From: an uncultured Opitutia bacterium | GTDB taxonomy: Bacteria; Verrucomicrobiota; Verrucomicrobiia; Opitutales; Opitutaceae | NCBI GenBank assembly: GCA_903872505.1 | Contig: CAIQKV010000094.1 | Coordinates: forward strand, 1 to 50,000 | Direction: 5' to 3' | Length of the DNA: 50,000 nt | In this document: positions 43,801 to 50,000 of the stretch, one piece after another | Layout of the letters: each line of letters starts with the position of its first letter | Position numbering within the stretch: position 1 is the first letter of the stretch | Notes under the pieces: model-generated | What the model was told of the DNA's origin: nothing | Databases searched by the model: none | What the model saw: only the letters and a program-made list of their open reading frames with translations | Position numbers and translations under genes: made by a program

Positions 43801-44271
43801 GACGCGGAGGGTGGAGTGCGCGGCGGCCTCGCGGTCGAGGGAGATCTTGCGGGCGCGGTTGAGGAGGAGGCTCTTGGCGACGAAGTAGGCGTTGTTGTCG
43901 ACGAGGGTCTTCTCGATGAGCTCGTAGAGGCCGTTGAGCGAGAGGCGGAGGGGCGCCGACGTACGGGCGAGCTCGGAAAGGTTGCCGGCGACCTCGCGGC
44001 AGATGCGCGCGAGCCAGGCGCGGTTGGTGTCGTTGAAAATGTCCTTCTCGCCGCGGGCGAGGCAGACGTTCGTCAGGGCCTTGCCCAGGGTGTCGGCGAC
44101 CTCGGTCAGGTCGAAGCGCTCCTCGCCGTGCGGGCACAGGAGGATAACATCAGGGAGCTCAATGACTTCAGTGACAAGGACATCGCGCCAGGCGTAGTGG
44201 GGCTTCTGGTCAAGGGGGGTGTGGACGGTGCGCTTGAGAGCCAGATCGTGCGCCAGGGAAGGGTTGCTCAT
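40858..44271 (-). CDS. nrdA: Ribonucleoside-diphosphate reductase class I, alpha subunit (R1)
   Basis: A 1,137-residue R1 that reduces ribonucleoside diphosphates. Three ATP-cone-like regions precede the catalytic barrel: a degenerate one at about 30-142 (LYELIEKTLVDNNAYFVAK), one at 155-245 (VIRRNNQVVPWSDQKVEIAV) and one at about 266-360 (MIVVKKASGENVFWDG). Catalytic cysteines are in LHSQLSSCYLYYVDD, SSNLCTEITLN (N-x-C-x-E) and ETAVCNLGS; the radical-transfer tyrosines are in TTYYLRSLG. The C-terminus ECEACQ is the swinging redox pair, after a Gly/Ser/Pro linker near residue 1085. Chlamydial R1 proteins have a similar size (about 1,044) and multiple cones. nrdB is 148 bp upstream in the same operon. 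Confidence 0.96.
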   Translation of the reverse strand: MSNPSLAHDLALKRTVHTPLDQKPHYAWRDVLVTEVIELPDVILLCPHGEERFDLTEVADTLGKALTNVCLARGEKDIFNDTNRAWLARICREVAGNLSELARTSAPLRLSLNGLYELIEKTLVDNNAYFVAKSLLLNRARKISLDREAAAHSTLRVIRRNNQVVPWSDQKVEIAVRKTFLSLQRDSAPAVALTKAVSERVHSSKQSFVHIEEIQDMVQEELMKSGHFKVAEAYILFRAQRGIAREAGETTASEAPFGGTAADTPLQAAMIVVKKASGENVFWDGADLRKRIEFAQIGLDLCLTTDEIEAELRRSVYDQISQKDLDSTIILNSKTLIERDADFAKFAGRIQLTYIYEEILGWDIMADGIGALKAAHQRAFKKYLERGVAIKRLNPRLLEYDLAKLAAVLDPSADLEFDFLGIQTLYDRYLIVDKTNKQSKRLETPQFFWMRVAMGLFLDEAGDREGRVSALYDLYKSRRFCSSTPTLFNSGTLHSQLSSCYLYYVDDSIEGIMLRGIAENAFLSKWAGGLGGSWTAVRGTGAYIGGTNGESQGVIPFLKLHNDQLVAVNQGGKRKGSGCAYLETWHNDITEFLELRKNTGDDRRRTHDMNTANWIPDLFMKRMEARQHWTLFRANQCKDLHELYGKKFEEAYLRYEQLAEEGKIYGQKIDALELWKKMLSMLFETGHPWITFKDACNIRSPQDHVGVIHSSNLCTEITLNTSNDETAVCNLGSILLDTHLKPDGALDHEKLRATIRMAVRALDNVIDINFYPTEPAKRSNLRHRPIGLGVMGLAHALYLRGHAFASPAAVEFNDEAMEAIAYYAYEASSDLAAERGTYSTYKGSKWDRGLLPQDTLDLLEQERGVAVEVPRGGKMDWAPVRAKIAAHGMRNSNVLAIAPTATISNITATSPCIEPTYKNLFVKSNLSGEFIVLNPFLVKDLKTRGLWNQEMIDNLKYFDGELKDIGSVPADLKAKYLTAFDIDHKWIIEAAARRQKWIDQAQSVNLWIKTPDLKTLSHMYRAAWHAGLKTTYYLRSLGASNIEKATVAVKKEVRGAVKEGQDGGQNSGDAGGSHQPSLPGTAATEVSTPPMPVGSESGPSPSALPLSPSAPRTYTAAEKTACSIEAMRNGGECEACQ

Positions 44272-44419
44272 GGAGAGATGTAACTGAATTGAAACAAAGG
44301 AGGTTGGAAAAGAAGCGGAATAAAATCGAACCGGCGCGCAGCCAAAAATGGCATCACGCCGGACAAGGAAACGCGGGGATGGAACGGGGTTGGGTAAGCC
44401 GACGCGCCTGGCAGCAGGC

Positions 44420-45505
44420 TCAGAGTTCGTCGTCGGCGGCGACGTTCAGGGACGAGGATTTTTGGTATTCGGTGACGCGACCCTCGAAGAAGTTCTGTTC
44501 CTTCTTGATGTCCATCATCTCGGCAAGCCAGGGCAGCGGGTTCTTGACCCCGCTGGCCAGCGGAGCGAGGCCGACGCCCTCAAGGCGACGGTCCGCGATG
44601 TAGTCGATATATTGGGTAAAGTCCTCGGCGCTGAGGCCGACCGAGTTCACCGGCAGGCAGTCGCGGATGAACTCCTTTTCGAGGGTGATGGCCTCCGCCA
44701 TGAGGGCGCGCAGCTCCTCCTTGAACTCGGCGGTCCAGATCTCGCGATTCTCCTCGATCAGGTCCATGAACAGGTTGCGGAAGACCTCGATGTGGTTCGA
44801 CTCGTCGCGCAGCGTGTAGCGGAACATCTGGCCGATGCCGGGGAACTTGTTCTGGCGGTAGAGCGAGAGGACCATGCCGAAGAGGCCGTAGAACTGGGTG
44901 CCCTCCATGCACTGGCCGAAGACGAAGATGTTGCGCGCCAGCAGCTGCTTGTTGGCCGGGAGCGTGAGGTCGAGGTCGCGCCGGAGCTCGCGGGAGACCT
45001 TGGTGACGAACTCGTTCTTGCGGAGGATCGTCGGCACGTCCTCGAACATCGCCTCGCACTCGTGCGGGTTGATGCCGAGCGAGGAAATCATGTAGAGCAG
45101 CGAGTCGGCGTGGATGTTCTCCTCGTGGGCGTGGCGGCCCAGGACGAGCTTCAGCTCCGGGGCGGTCACCAGCTCGCGCACCACGTGCTGGATGTTGTCG
45201 CCCACGATGCCCTCGGCCGCGGAGAAATAGCCGATGCCCATGCGGATGATCCAGCGCTCCACCTCGGAAACCGCCTTCTCATCGCGCCACTGCTCGATGT
45301 CCTTGCCCATCGGGATGTCCTCCGGCTCCCAGTGGTTGGCTTTCATCGTGCGGTACAGGTCGTAGGCCCACTGGTACTTCAGCGGCAGGAGATTGAAGCA
45401 CATCGTCACCCGGCCGTTGATGACCCGCTTGGCCGCAAACGCGGCCTCGGCCTTCGTCTGGTCGAGGACGAAGGTTTTGGAGCCAACTTGGAAGGTTTTG
45501 AGCAT
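44420..45505 (-). CDS. nrdB: Ribonucleotide reductase beta subunit (R2), class Ic-like, no radical Tyr
   Basis: A 361-residue R2 that holds the dinuclear metal centre. Ligands by alignment from memory: E98 (YFSAAEGIVGDN), E129 and H132 (EENIHADS), E201 (CMEGTQFY), and E235 and H238 (RDESNHIE). In E. coli R2 the first ligand is Asp and a radical Tyr lies seven residues after the second ligand. Here that position is L136 (HADSLLY). The Glu first ligand and missing Tyr match Chlamydia R2 (E89, F127), the Mn/Fe class Ic. The enzyme is therefore predicted to work without a stable tyrosyl radical. The C-terminus EYQKSSSLNVAADDEL is the R1-binding tail. nrdA follows. Confidence 0.95.
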   Translation of the reverse strand: MLKTFQVGSKTFVLDQTKAEAAFAAKRVINGRVTMCFNLLPLKYQWAYDLYRTMKANHWEPEDIPMGKDIEQWRDEKAVSEVERWIIRMGIGYFSAAEGIVGDNIQHVVRELVTAPELKLVLGRHAHEENIHADSLLYMISSLGINPHECEAMFEDVPTILRKNEFVTKVSRELRRDLDLTLPANKQLLARNIFVFGQCMEGTQFYGLFGMVLSLYRQNKFPGIGQMFRYTLRDESNHIEVFRNLFMDLIEENREIWTAEFKEELRALMAEAITLEKEFIRDCLPVNSVGLSAEDFTQYIDYIADRRLEGVGLAPLASGVKNPLPWLAEMMDIKKEQNFFEGRVTEYQKSSSLNVAADDEL

Positions 45506-45600
45506 GGACGGGACGAAAAGAGAGAGGGAGGAGCGGTGTTTTCACCGCGCGGCGGGCCGAGGCGAACTAAAGATGCTGGAAGTTACTGACGCGTTGTTGA

Positions 45601-45678
45601 CCACAACAGGATGTGGTCTCGTGCCGCGGCGACCACAACCTATTGGTTCCTGCTTTTTCCCCGTCAATAGGTTTGTGG
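45601..45678 (-). promoter_or_regulatory. Phased NrdR-box-like operators upstream of nrdBA
   Basis: Two 16-bp sites start 32 bp apart: CCACAACAGGATGTGG (45601-45616) and CCACAACCTATTGGTT (45633-45648). Both match the NrdR box form acaCwAyATaTwGkgt at most positions. A third, inverted relative (CAATAGGTTTGTGG, 45665-45678) lies about 31 bp further. A 32-bp period, three helix turns, is the expected NrdR arrangement. On the minus strand TTGACG (45667-45662) and AATAGG (45644-45639) are a possible weak -35/-10 pair inside the boxes. No nrdR gene is in the window. Confidence 0.65.
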
Positions 45679-46030
45679 GAAAGACCCTGTGAATTTTTTC
45701 CGCGTTTTTGGCTTGCGCGAAACTCGCGGAGTTGCCCCCGAGGGAAAAATCTCCGCGGCACCGGGCAGACCGCGTTTTTTCCCTCTGAAATCCGGAAAAC
45801 CGAGGGGCCGCACCGGTCAGGCGATGGCGGGAATCGCGCGGCCGGCCGGGCGGCGCTGCTGTATCATAACTTCCACGACGCAGCATTTCCGGGACCCGCG
45901 CCGCGTCTTCGCCGAGGCGCCGGCCCGCGGGCGCCCGTTGACGCCTGCCCGGCCCACCCCTCCCCTTCCGCCGGCCCCGGGGGCGCGCCCCTCCCCCACG
46001 CGCCGCTTTCCGAGTCGCCAGCCGGCGCAA
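45679..46030. other. Intergenic stretch between nrdB upstream sites and the TonB receptor terminator
   Basis: About 350 bp with no gene that I can support. An open minus-strand frame exists (45542-46030) but is rich in Arg, Gly and Pro and overlaps the NrdR-like sites, so it was not accepted. GC content rises toward 46 kb. The stretch may hold the far upstream part of the nrdBA control region. Confidence 0.5.
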
Positions 46031-46061
46031 TAAAAAGGCGGCCTCGTTGCCGAGGCCGCCT
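46031..46061 (-). terminator. Rho-independent terminator of the TonB receptor gene
   Basis: On the minus strand an 11-bp perfect stem AGGCGGCCTCG/CGAGGCCGCCT (46061-46051 with 46046-46036), with a 4-nt loop, is followed by TTTTA. It lies about 30 bp after the stop at 46090. Confidence 0.92.
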
Positions 46062-46089
46062 GGGGAAAAACTACCGGACTCAGGCCGAT

Positions 46090-49000
46090 TTAGAAGTCAA
46101 GCCGGGCGCCGACCTGCAGCTGCCAGCGCGAGAGGTCCGTGAAGACCTGCGCCGTGCCCAGGGTGCTGGAGCTGAAGGTGTAGACATACTGGCCGGAGGC
46201 ATTGACCGTGGCGCTGGCGATCGGGCGGTTGTAGCCGCTGTAGCCGTTGCCGAAGTCCTGGCCCGTGACCGCACCCCAGCTCTTCTTGAAGAGGTTGGCG
46301 AAGTTCAGGCAGTCCACGAAGAGCGACAGCTTGGTGTTGTGGAAGTCGAGCGGGATGCTCTGTTCCAAATGCAGGTCGACCGTCTTCTGCCAGGAGCTGA
46401 ACGCGCTGTTGGGCGGAACGATCATGCCCTGGTATTTCTTCAGAACCGTTCCATTCACATAATTCCAGAAGTTGGCGGCCTGGATCGATCCGGTCGGATC
46501 AGCGACACTGGTGCTCCAGACCACCTTGGGGTCGCTGGGTCCCGCCGGCATGTAGAATGAATCATTGCCGCTCTGGCCGTCATTGTTGGCGTCACCGAAG
46601 AAGACATAGCTGAACGTGTGGCCGGTCTGGGCCCGGAAGACCGCCGACACCCGCGTCGTGGAGCCCTCGCCATTGAAGAAGTGGAATTGCCGCGTCGCGT
46701 AGACCACATACTTGTCCGGGATGACGTAGGCCGAATTCCGCGCGACGTTGTCGTTCGGGTTGACGGTCGCGCGACCCGTGTAGTTCGAGGAGGCCACGGA
46801 TGAGGTCAGGGGCTGGACTTCCGTCGCATGGGTATGGGTATAGCCAAAGCCAAACGACCAGTCGTTCTTCATCGGCTTGTTCAACGAGAAGGTGTAGGCT
46901 TGGGAGCCGCCCTTGTCGGTGTTCGTCAATTCCAGCACGGAGTTGCTGAAATTGGTATGGATCCCGGTCGAGCCGCTGTAGCGGATACGACCGTCGGGAT
47001 TGTTCGGAACCGTGGCGTTTTGCAGCAGATTGAGATTCACGTAGTAGAGCGCTTTCTTCGCCTCAATCCAGTTGCCCTCAACCGTGGCGATCAAGCCGTA
47101 CCACGGCAGCTTGGTGTCGAAGGCCAGGTTGCTCTTCCAGGAAGTCGGGGTCCGGAAGTTCGGGTCGGTCAAGGCGATGTTTGGCGTCGGCGTGGCCGGA
47201 GGGGGCAGCGTCTGCACATAGCCCGGGCTGGGATTGAACGGCGTATAAGGTGCAGCCAGCGGCGGGTTCGTGGTGCTGGAGGTCGAGCTGCCCACGATCA
47301 CGCTGTTCAGCAATCCGGTCGTGCCGTAGGAATTGCCGACCCAGACCGCGGGATTGGTGCCCTGGAAGAGGCCGATACCGCCGCGCATCTGAATCTGGAG
47401 CTTGGTCGGCAGGCGGTAATTGAAGCCAAAACGCGGAGCCCACGTGGCGTTGCCGGTGCCCGTGCTGTTGTTGGGAATGCCAAAGGCGGCCTGGAACGCC
47501 GGCAGGTAGATCGGTGCGGTGGGAAACGACGGATAGTCCATCCGGACGCCCCCGACGATCGTCAGGTTGGCATTGGGCTTCCAAGTGTCCTGCACCAGCA
47601 GACCGTAGTCCGTGAACGAGTAGAAGTAGTCGGCATCGTTGGCAGTGTAACCGGCTAGCGGCTGCTGATAGCGGATGTAATTCGGTGTGCCGGCGACAAA
47701 CGCGGCCGGACTGGCGAAGGCATAAAGCCCGGTGTAATACTGGATGAACAAGTCCTTGTAGATCTCCTTGTCGAAATCCGCGCCCACCTTGAACTCGTGC
47801 TGGCTAAACGGGGTATAATCGGCGTAAAGGTGCCCGTTGTAGCCCTTCGTCGTCAGCGCATTGTGCTGGTAGCTGGGATTGGTGCCGATGTCGAGCGACC
47901 CGTTGGCGACGGTCGCACCGGTGACGAGATTCGTGCCGACCACGCCGTTGATGTAGACGGCCGGGCTGAGCGCGGTGTAGGGCTTCGCCGTGCCGTTGTA
48001 CTTCTGGGCCGCCAGGCCCAACTCCGTGCGCAGGTCGGTAGTCCAGGTGCTGTTGAGGAGGAAACTCAGATTGTCGTTAATGCGGTTCGCCTGATACGCA
48101 TTGCTGCTGAACTGGGTAAAGGTCGAACCGTTGGAGAAGTTGGGCGCCGAACTGTCGGTGCGGCGGTACGTCAGCGACGCGCGCTGCTCGCTGTTGATGT
48201 TATAATCGATCTTCGCGAGGTAGGTCTTCTGCTTGGACTGGACGAGGCCGCCAGCGAGGGTACCCGGGTCGATCCCGTAGGCCCTGGCGGCCGCCGCGAT
48301 GGTGGCCACATCCGCTGCATTCGGCTGGAATTGCACGGGCGAAAAGGAAACGCCATTCTTCCAGTAGGTCTCATAGGCCCCGAAGAAAAACAGCTTATCC
48401 TTGATCAGGGGGCCGCCGAAGGTGAGGCCGTAGGTGTGCTCCTGCAGCGGGGTGATTGTTCCCCGATTCGGGTCGGTGGGGCCCTGGCCGGGATTCTTGG
48501 CGCGCAACGAACTGCCGGTGTAATAGGTGTAGACCGATCCATGGAATTCGTTGGTGCCGCTCTTGGTCACGGCGTTGATCAGCGCGCCGGTGAAGCCGCT
48601 GCGGGTGACGTCATAGGGGCTGAGATCAATGGTCATCGCGGCGATCGCAGCCAGGGGCACGGGGCTCCGCAGGGAGGCAAAGCCGTTGGCGTTGAGGCCG
48701 AAGGGGTCGTTGGCTTGCTGACCGTCAATCAGGAACGAGTTGAACCGGCTGTTCTGGCCCTGGGCCGAGACGGAAAACTCACCGGTCGAGGTGTTGATCG
48801 TCAGGGCGGCGCGGGTGTCCATGTTGACCACGTCCTGCACGTCGCGGCGGATCGTGGGAATCTGGGCAATCTGGTCGCGGTCGAACGTCGACGCCGCGCC
48901 CATCTTGTTCGAGTCGAAGGTCGTTTCCTTGGAGGCCTGAACCTTGAAGGCCTCGAGCACCACGACCTCATTGCTGACCGTCAGATCCACCGACTGGGGG

Positions 49001-49320
49001 TGATCCAGGGCAAGGTAGACCTCGCCTTGGCTCGCGGGCTGATTACCAGGGGACGAAACCGAAACGGTGTAGGGGCCGCCCACTCGCAAGCCGGTGATCG
49101 AGTACTGGCCGCTGGACCGCGTCACGGCCGTCGAGCGACTGCCGGAGGGCACGTGCGTGACGGTCACGGTGGCGCCGGAAACCGGGGTGCCACTCTTGTC
49201 GGTGATGAAACCGTTGATTGCCGAGGTCGTGACACCTTGGCCGAAGACGGCGGATGTCAGTGTGAGACTGAAGGCGATAAGCGCGGTCAGGAGATACTTG
49301 GTACGGGAGGGCGTGTGCAT
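46090..49320 (-). CDS. TonB-dependent receptor, Oar-like, with N-terminal regulatory domain
   Basis: A 1,076-residue outer membrane receptor. The signal peptide is KYLLTALIAFSLTLTSAVFG. Residues about 30-115 are a carboxypeptidase-regulatory-like domain (INGFITDKSGTPVSGATVTV, SGQYSITGLRVGGPYTVSVS). The plug follows, with IPTIRRDVQDVVNMDTRAAL and FLIDGQQANDPFG. The barrel runs to the C-terminus RWQLQVGARLDF, which ends in Phe as outer membrane proteins do. This architecture is that of the Oar-like receptors found in large numbers in Opitutaceae and Acidobacteriota, thought to import glycans or other large substrates. The start at 49320 (MHTPSRTKY) is preferred to an ATG at 49353. A terminator follows at 46061-46031. 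Confidence 0.93.
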   Translation of the reverse strand: MHTPSRTKYLLTALIAFSLTLTSAVFGQGVTTSAINGFITDKSGTPVSGATVTVTHVPSGSRSTAVTRSSGQYSITGLRVGGPYTVSVSSPGNQPASQGEVYLALDHPQSVDLTVSNEVVVLEAFKVQASKETTFDSNKMGAASTFDRDQIAQIPTIRRDVQDVVNMDTRAALTINTSTGEFSVSAQGQNSRFNSFLIDGQQANDPFGLNANGFASLRSPVPLAAIAAMTIDLSPYDVTRSGFTGALINAVTKSGTNEFHGSVYTYYTGSSLRAKNPGQGPTDPNRGTITPLQEHTYGLTFGGPLIKDKLFFFGAYETYWKNGVSFSPVQFQPNAADVATIAAAARAYGIDPGTLAGGLVQSKQKTYLAKIDYNINSEQRASLTYRRTDSSAPNFSNGSTFTQFSSNAYQANRINDNLSFLLNSTWTTDLRTELGLAAQKYNGTAKPYTALSPAVYINGVVGTNLVTGATVANGSLDIGTNPSYQHNALTTKGYNGHLYADYTPFSQHEFKVGADFDKEIYKDLFIQYYTGLYAFASPAAFVAGTPNYIRYQQPLAGYTANDADYFYSFTDYGLLVQDTWKPNANLTIVGGVRMDYPSFPTAPIYLPAFQAAFGIPNNSTGTGNATWAPRFGFNYRLPTKLQIQMRGGIGLFQGTNPAVWVGNSYGTTGLLNSVIVGSSTSSTTNPPLAAPYTPFNPSPGYVQTLPPPATPTPNIALTDPNFRTPTSWKSNLAFDTKLPWYGLIATVEGNWIEAKKALYYVNLNLLQNATVPNNPDGRIRYSGSTGIHTNFSNSVLELTNTDKGGSQAYTFSLNKPMKNDWSFGFGYTHTHATEVQPLTSSVASSNYTGRATVNPNDNVARNSAYVIPDKYVVYATRQFHFFNGEGSTTRVSAVFRAQTGHTFSYVFFGDANNDGQSGNDSFYMPAGPSDPKVVWSTSVADPTGSIQAANFWNYVNGTVLKKYQGMIVPPNSAFSSWQKTVDLHLEQSIPLDFHNTKLSLFVDCLNFANLFKKSWGAVTGQDFGNGYSGYNRPIASATVNASGQYVYTFSSSTLGTAQVFTDLSRWQLQVGARLDF

Positions 49321-49591
49321 GGGTGGTAGGTTCAATTTCGGTCGTGTCGGCATTACCCGCCGACAAGTTGGGATGCGTCACGCAAGACTCGTGCCATTGC
49401 CCAGTCAAGCCTCGAGGTCCTTTTCGCCGTCCCGTCGCAAAATTGTCACTGGGCTAATGGTCGCCTGAAAAAATCCACCTGCGACGCACCTGCGCCACGG
49501 CTCCCCGCCTTGCCCCCCCCGCCCATGGGATCTACTCCGGACTGGTCGCGGCCTGAACTGGGGGCGCACTTCCGAGCGGGGCCGTCCGGGC

Positions 49592-49629
49592 AAAAAAGAG
49601 GCCCGGTTCTTCTTTCGAAAAACCGGGCC
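49592..49629 (-). terminator. Terminator of the rRNA operon
   Basis: On the minus strand GGCCCGGTT/AACCGGGCC (49629-49621 with 49608-49600), with a 12-nt loop, is followed by TCTTTTTT. It begins a few bases after the 3' end of 5S rRNA. Confidence 0.88.
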
Positions 49630-49633
49630 ATGA

Positions 49634-49748
49634 CCTGGCAACGACCTACTCTCGCGGGACCTAACGTCCAACTACCATTGGCGGCTGAGGGCTTAACGGC
49701 CGTGTTCGGGATGGGAACGGGTGGAACCCCTCGCCTGTGATCACCAGG
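49634..49748 (-). rRNA. rrf: 5S ribosomal RNA
   Basis: The minus strand reads CCTGGTGATCACAGGCGAGG, then the conserved loop CCCATCCCGAACACGG, then AATGGTAGTTGG, GCGAGAGTAGGTCG and TTGCCAGG. The two ends pair (CCTGG/CCAGG) as helix I of 5S rRNA. The length of about 115 nt is normal. Ends were set by the pairing helix. Confidence 0.95.
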
Positions 49749-49849
49749 AAGTGAATCCCCCTCGCGGGGGAAAGTGCTGCAAAGTTTTCAGGGTGGCCTC
49801 GTGTAAGGAGGTGAAATAAACGCCTAGAATTTAGAAATGAGGTCTGCAT

Positions 49850-50000
49850 AAACCGGCAAGGTCATTAGTACCAGTAAGCTGAACGCGTTACCGCGATTAC
49901 ACCTCTGGCCTATCAACCGGGTGGTCTACCCGGACCTTGCACCGTCTTGCGACGGATTGTGATCTTATCTTGGGATGGGCTTGGCGCTTAGATGCTTTCA
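49850..50000 (-). rRNA. rrl: 23S ribosomal RNA, 3' end, partial
   Basis: The minus strand carries the conserved 3' end of 23S rRNA: GATAGGCCAGAGGTGTAATC, GCGTTCAGCTTACTGGTACT and AATGACC. The 3' boundary at about 49850 is approximate. The spacer to 5S (about 100 bp) holds a small hairpin CCCCCTCGCGGGGG and no tRNA. The rest of the operon lies beyond the right edge. Confidence 0.93.

Noticed and set aside
41197-44283. A 1,028-codon open frame on the plus strand, antisense to nrdA
   Set aside because: The complementary strand encodes an unmistakable R1. The antisense frame is a product of GC-rich codon bias (few stops) and shows only Val/Glu/Asp/Leu-rich sequence with no domain.
44290-44420. 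Plus-strand AAGGAGG near 44300 as a ribosome binding site of a plus-strand gene
   Set aside because: The only plus-strand frame after it lies antisense to nrdB and has no recognisable domain.
45542-46030. A 162-codon minus-strand frame upstream of nrdB
   Set aside because: Composition is dominated by Arg, Gly, Ala and Pro, it covers the NrdR-like sites, and it has no ribosome binding site or homologous motif.
49749-49849. tRNA in the 23S-5S spacer
   Set aside because: No cloverleaf or T-loop consensus is seen; only a short CG-rich hairpin is present.

Overview
The window is GC-rich, densely coded bacterial DNA with most genes on short, often convergent or divergent transcription units. The gene content points to Verrucomicrobiota, most likely an Opitutaceae-like organism. 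The indicators are a large Oar-like TonB-dependent receptor, a Chlamydia-like (PVC superphylum) ribonucleotide reductase, secreted helical-repeat proteins rich in Trp-Ala motifs, glycoside hydrolases, and Gfo/Idh/MocA plus sugar-isomerase genes. This taxonomic call is an inference from protein families, not from a database search.

Layout. 1-7.6 kb: partial type IIA topoisomerase subunit B, DsbA-like protein, DUF1684 protein, aldo/keto reductase, secreted sialidase-like protein, MFS exporter and a glycine-zipper lipoprotein. 7.6-15.2 kb: small secreted protein, M55 D-aminopeptidase, a hairpin-rich intergenic repeat cluster, a GH78-like rhamnosidase, fatty acid desaturase, DTW-domain tRNA-modifying enzyme, DUF3892 protein and a PLP decarboxylase. 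15.3-18.0 kb: an isolated contractile-tail sheath plus tube gene pair with no baseplate, spike or ATPase gene nearby, then a 36-residue basic protein and a membrane protein of unknown family. 18.1-34.2 kb: YchJ-like protein, a sugar-metabolism pair (TIM-barrel isomerase and Gfo/Idh oxidoreductase), NAD-dependent epimerase, two small secreted or membrane proteins, RNB ribonuclease, VIT family transporter, PhyH oxygenase with a sterol-desaturase-like hydroxylase, lipase maturation factor with an FGE-like lipoprotein, a TlpA-like thioredoxin, PlsY, and a FakA-FakB fusion whose stop overlaps the plsY start.

34.2-40.7 kb is a plastic region. It holds a MITE-like repeat, thpR with a 64-bp partial copy of its 3' end about 1 kb downstream, two tiny membrane genes each followed by the same dispersed repeat, an intact IS3-family element with a 3-bp target duplication, and two secreted repeat proteins of unknown function.

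40.8-45.7 kb is the nrdBA locus. The R2 subunit lacks the usual radical tyrosine (Leu at that position) and has Glu as first metal ligand, as in class Ic enzymes. R1 carries three ATP-cone-like regions. Phased NrdR-box-like sequences lie upstream. 46.1-49.3 kb is a TonB-dependent receptor. The right edge holds 5S rRNA and the 3' end of 23S rRNA of an rRNA operon on the minus strand. No CRISPR array or tRNA gene was recognised.
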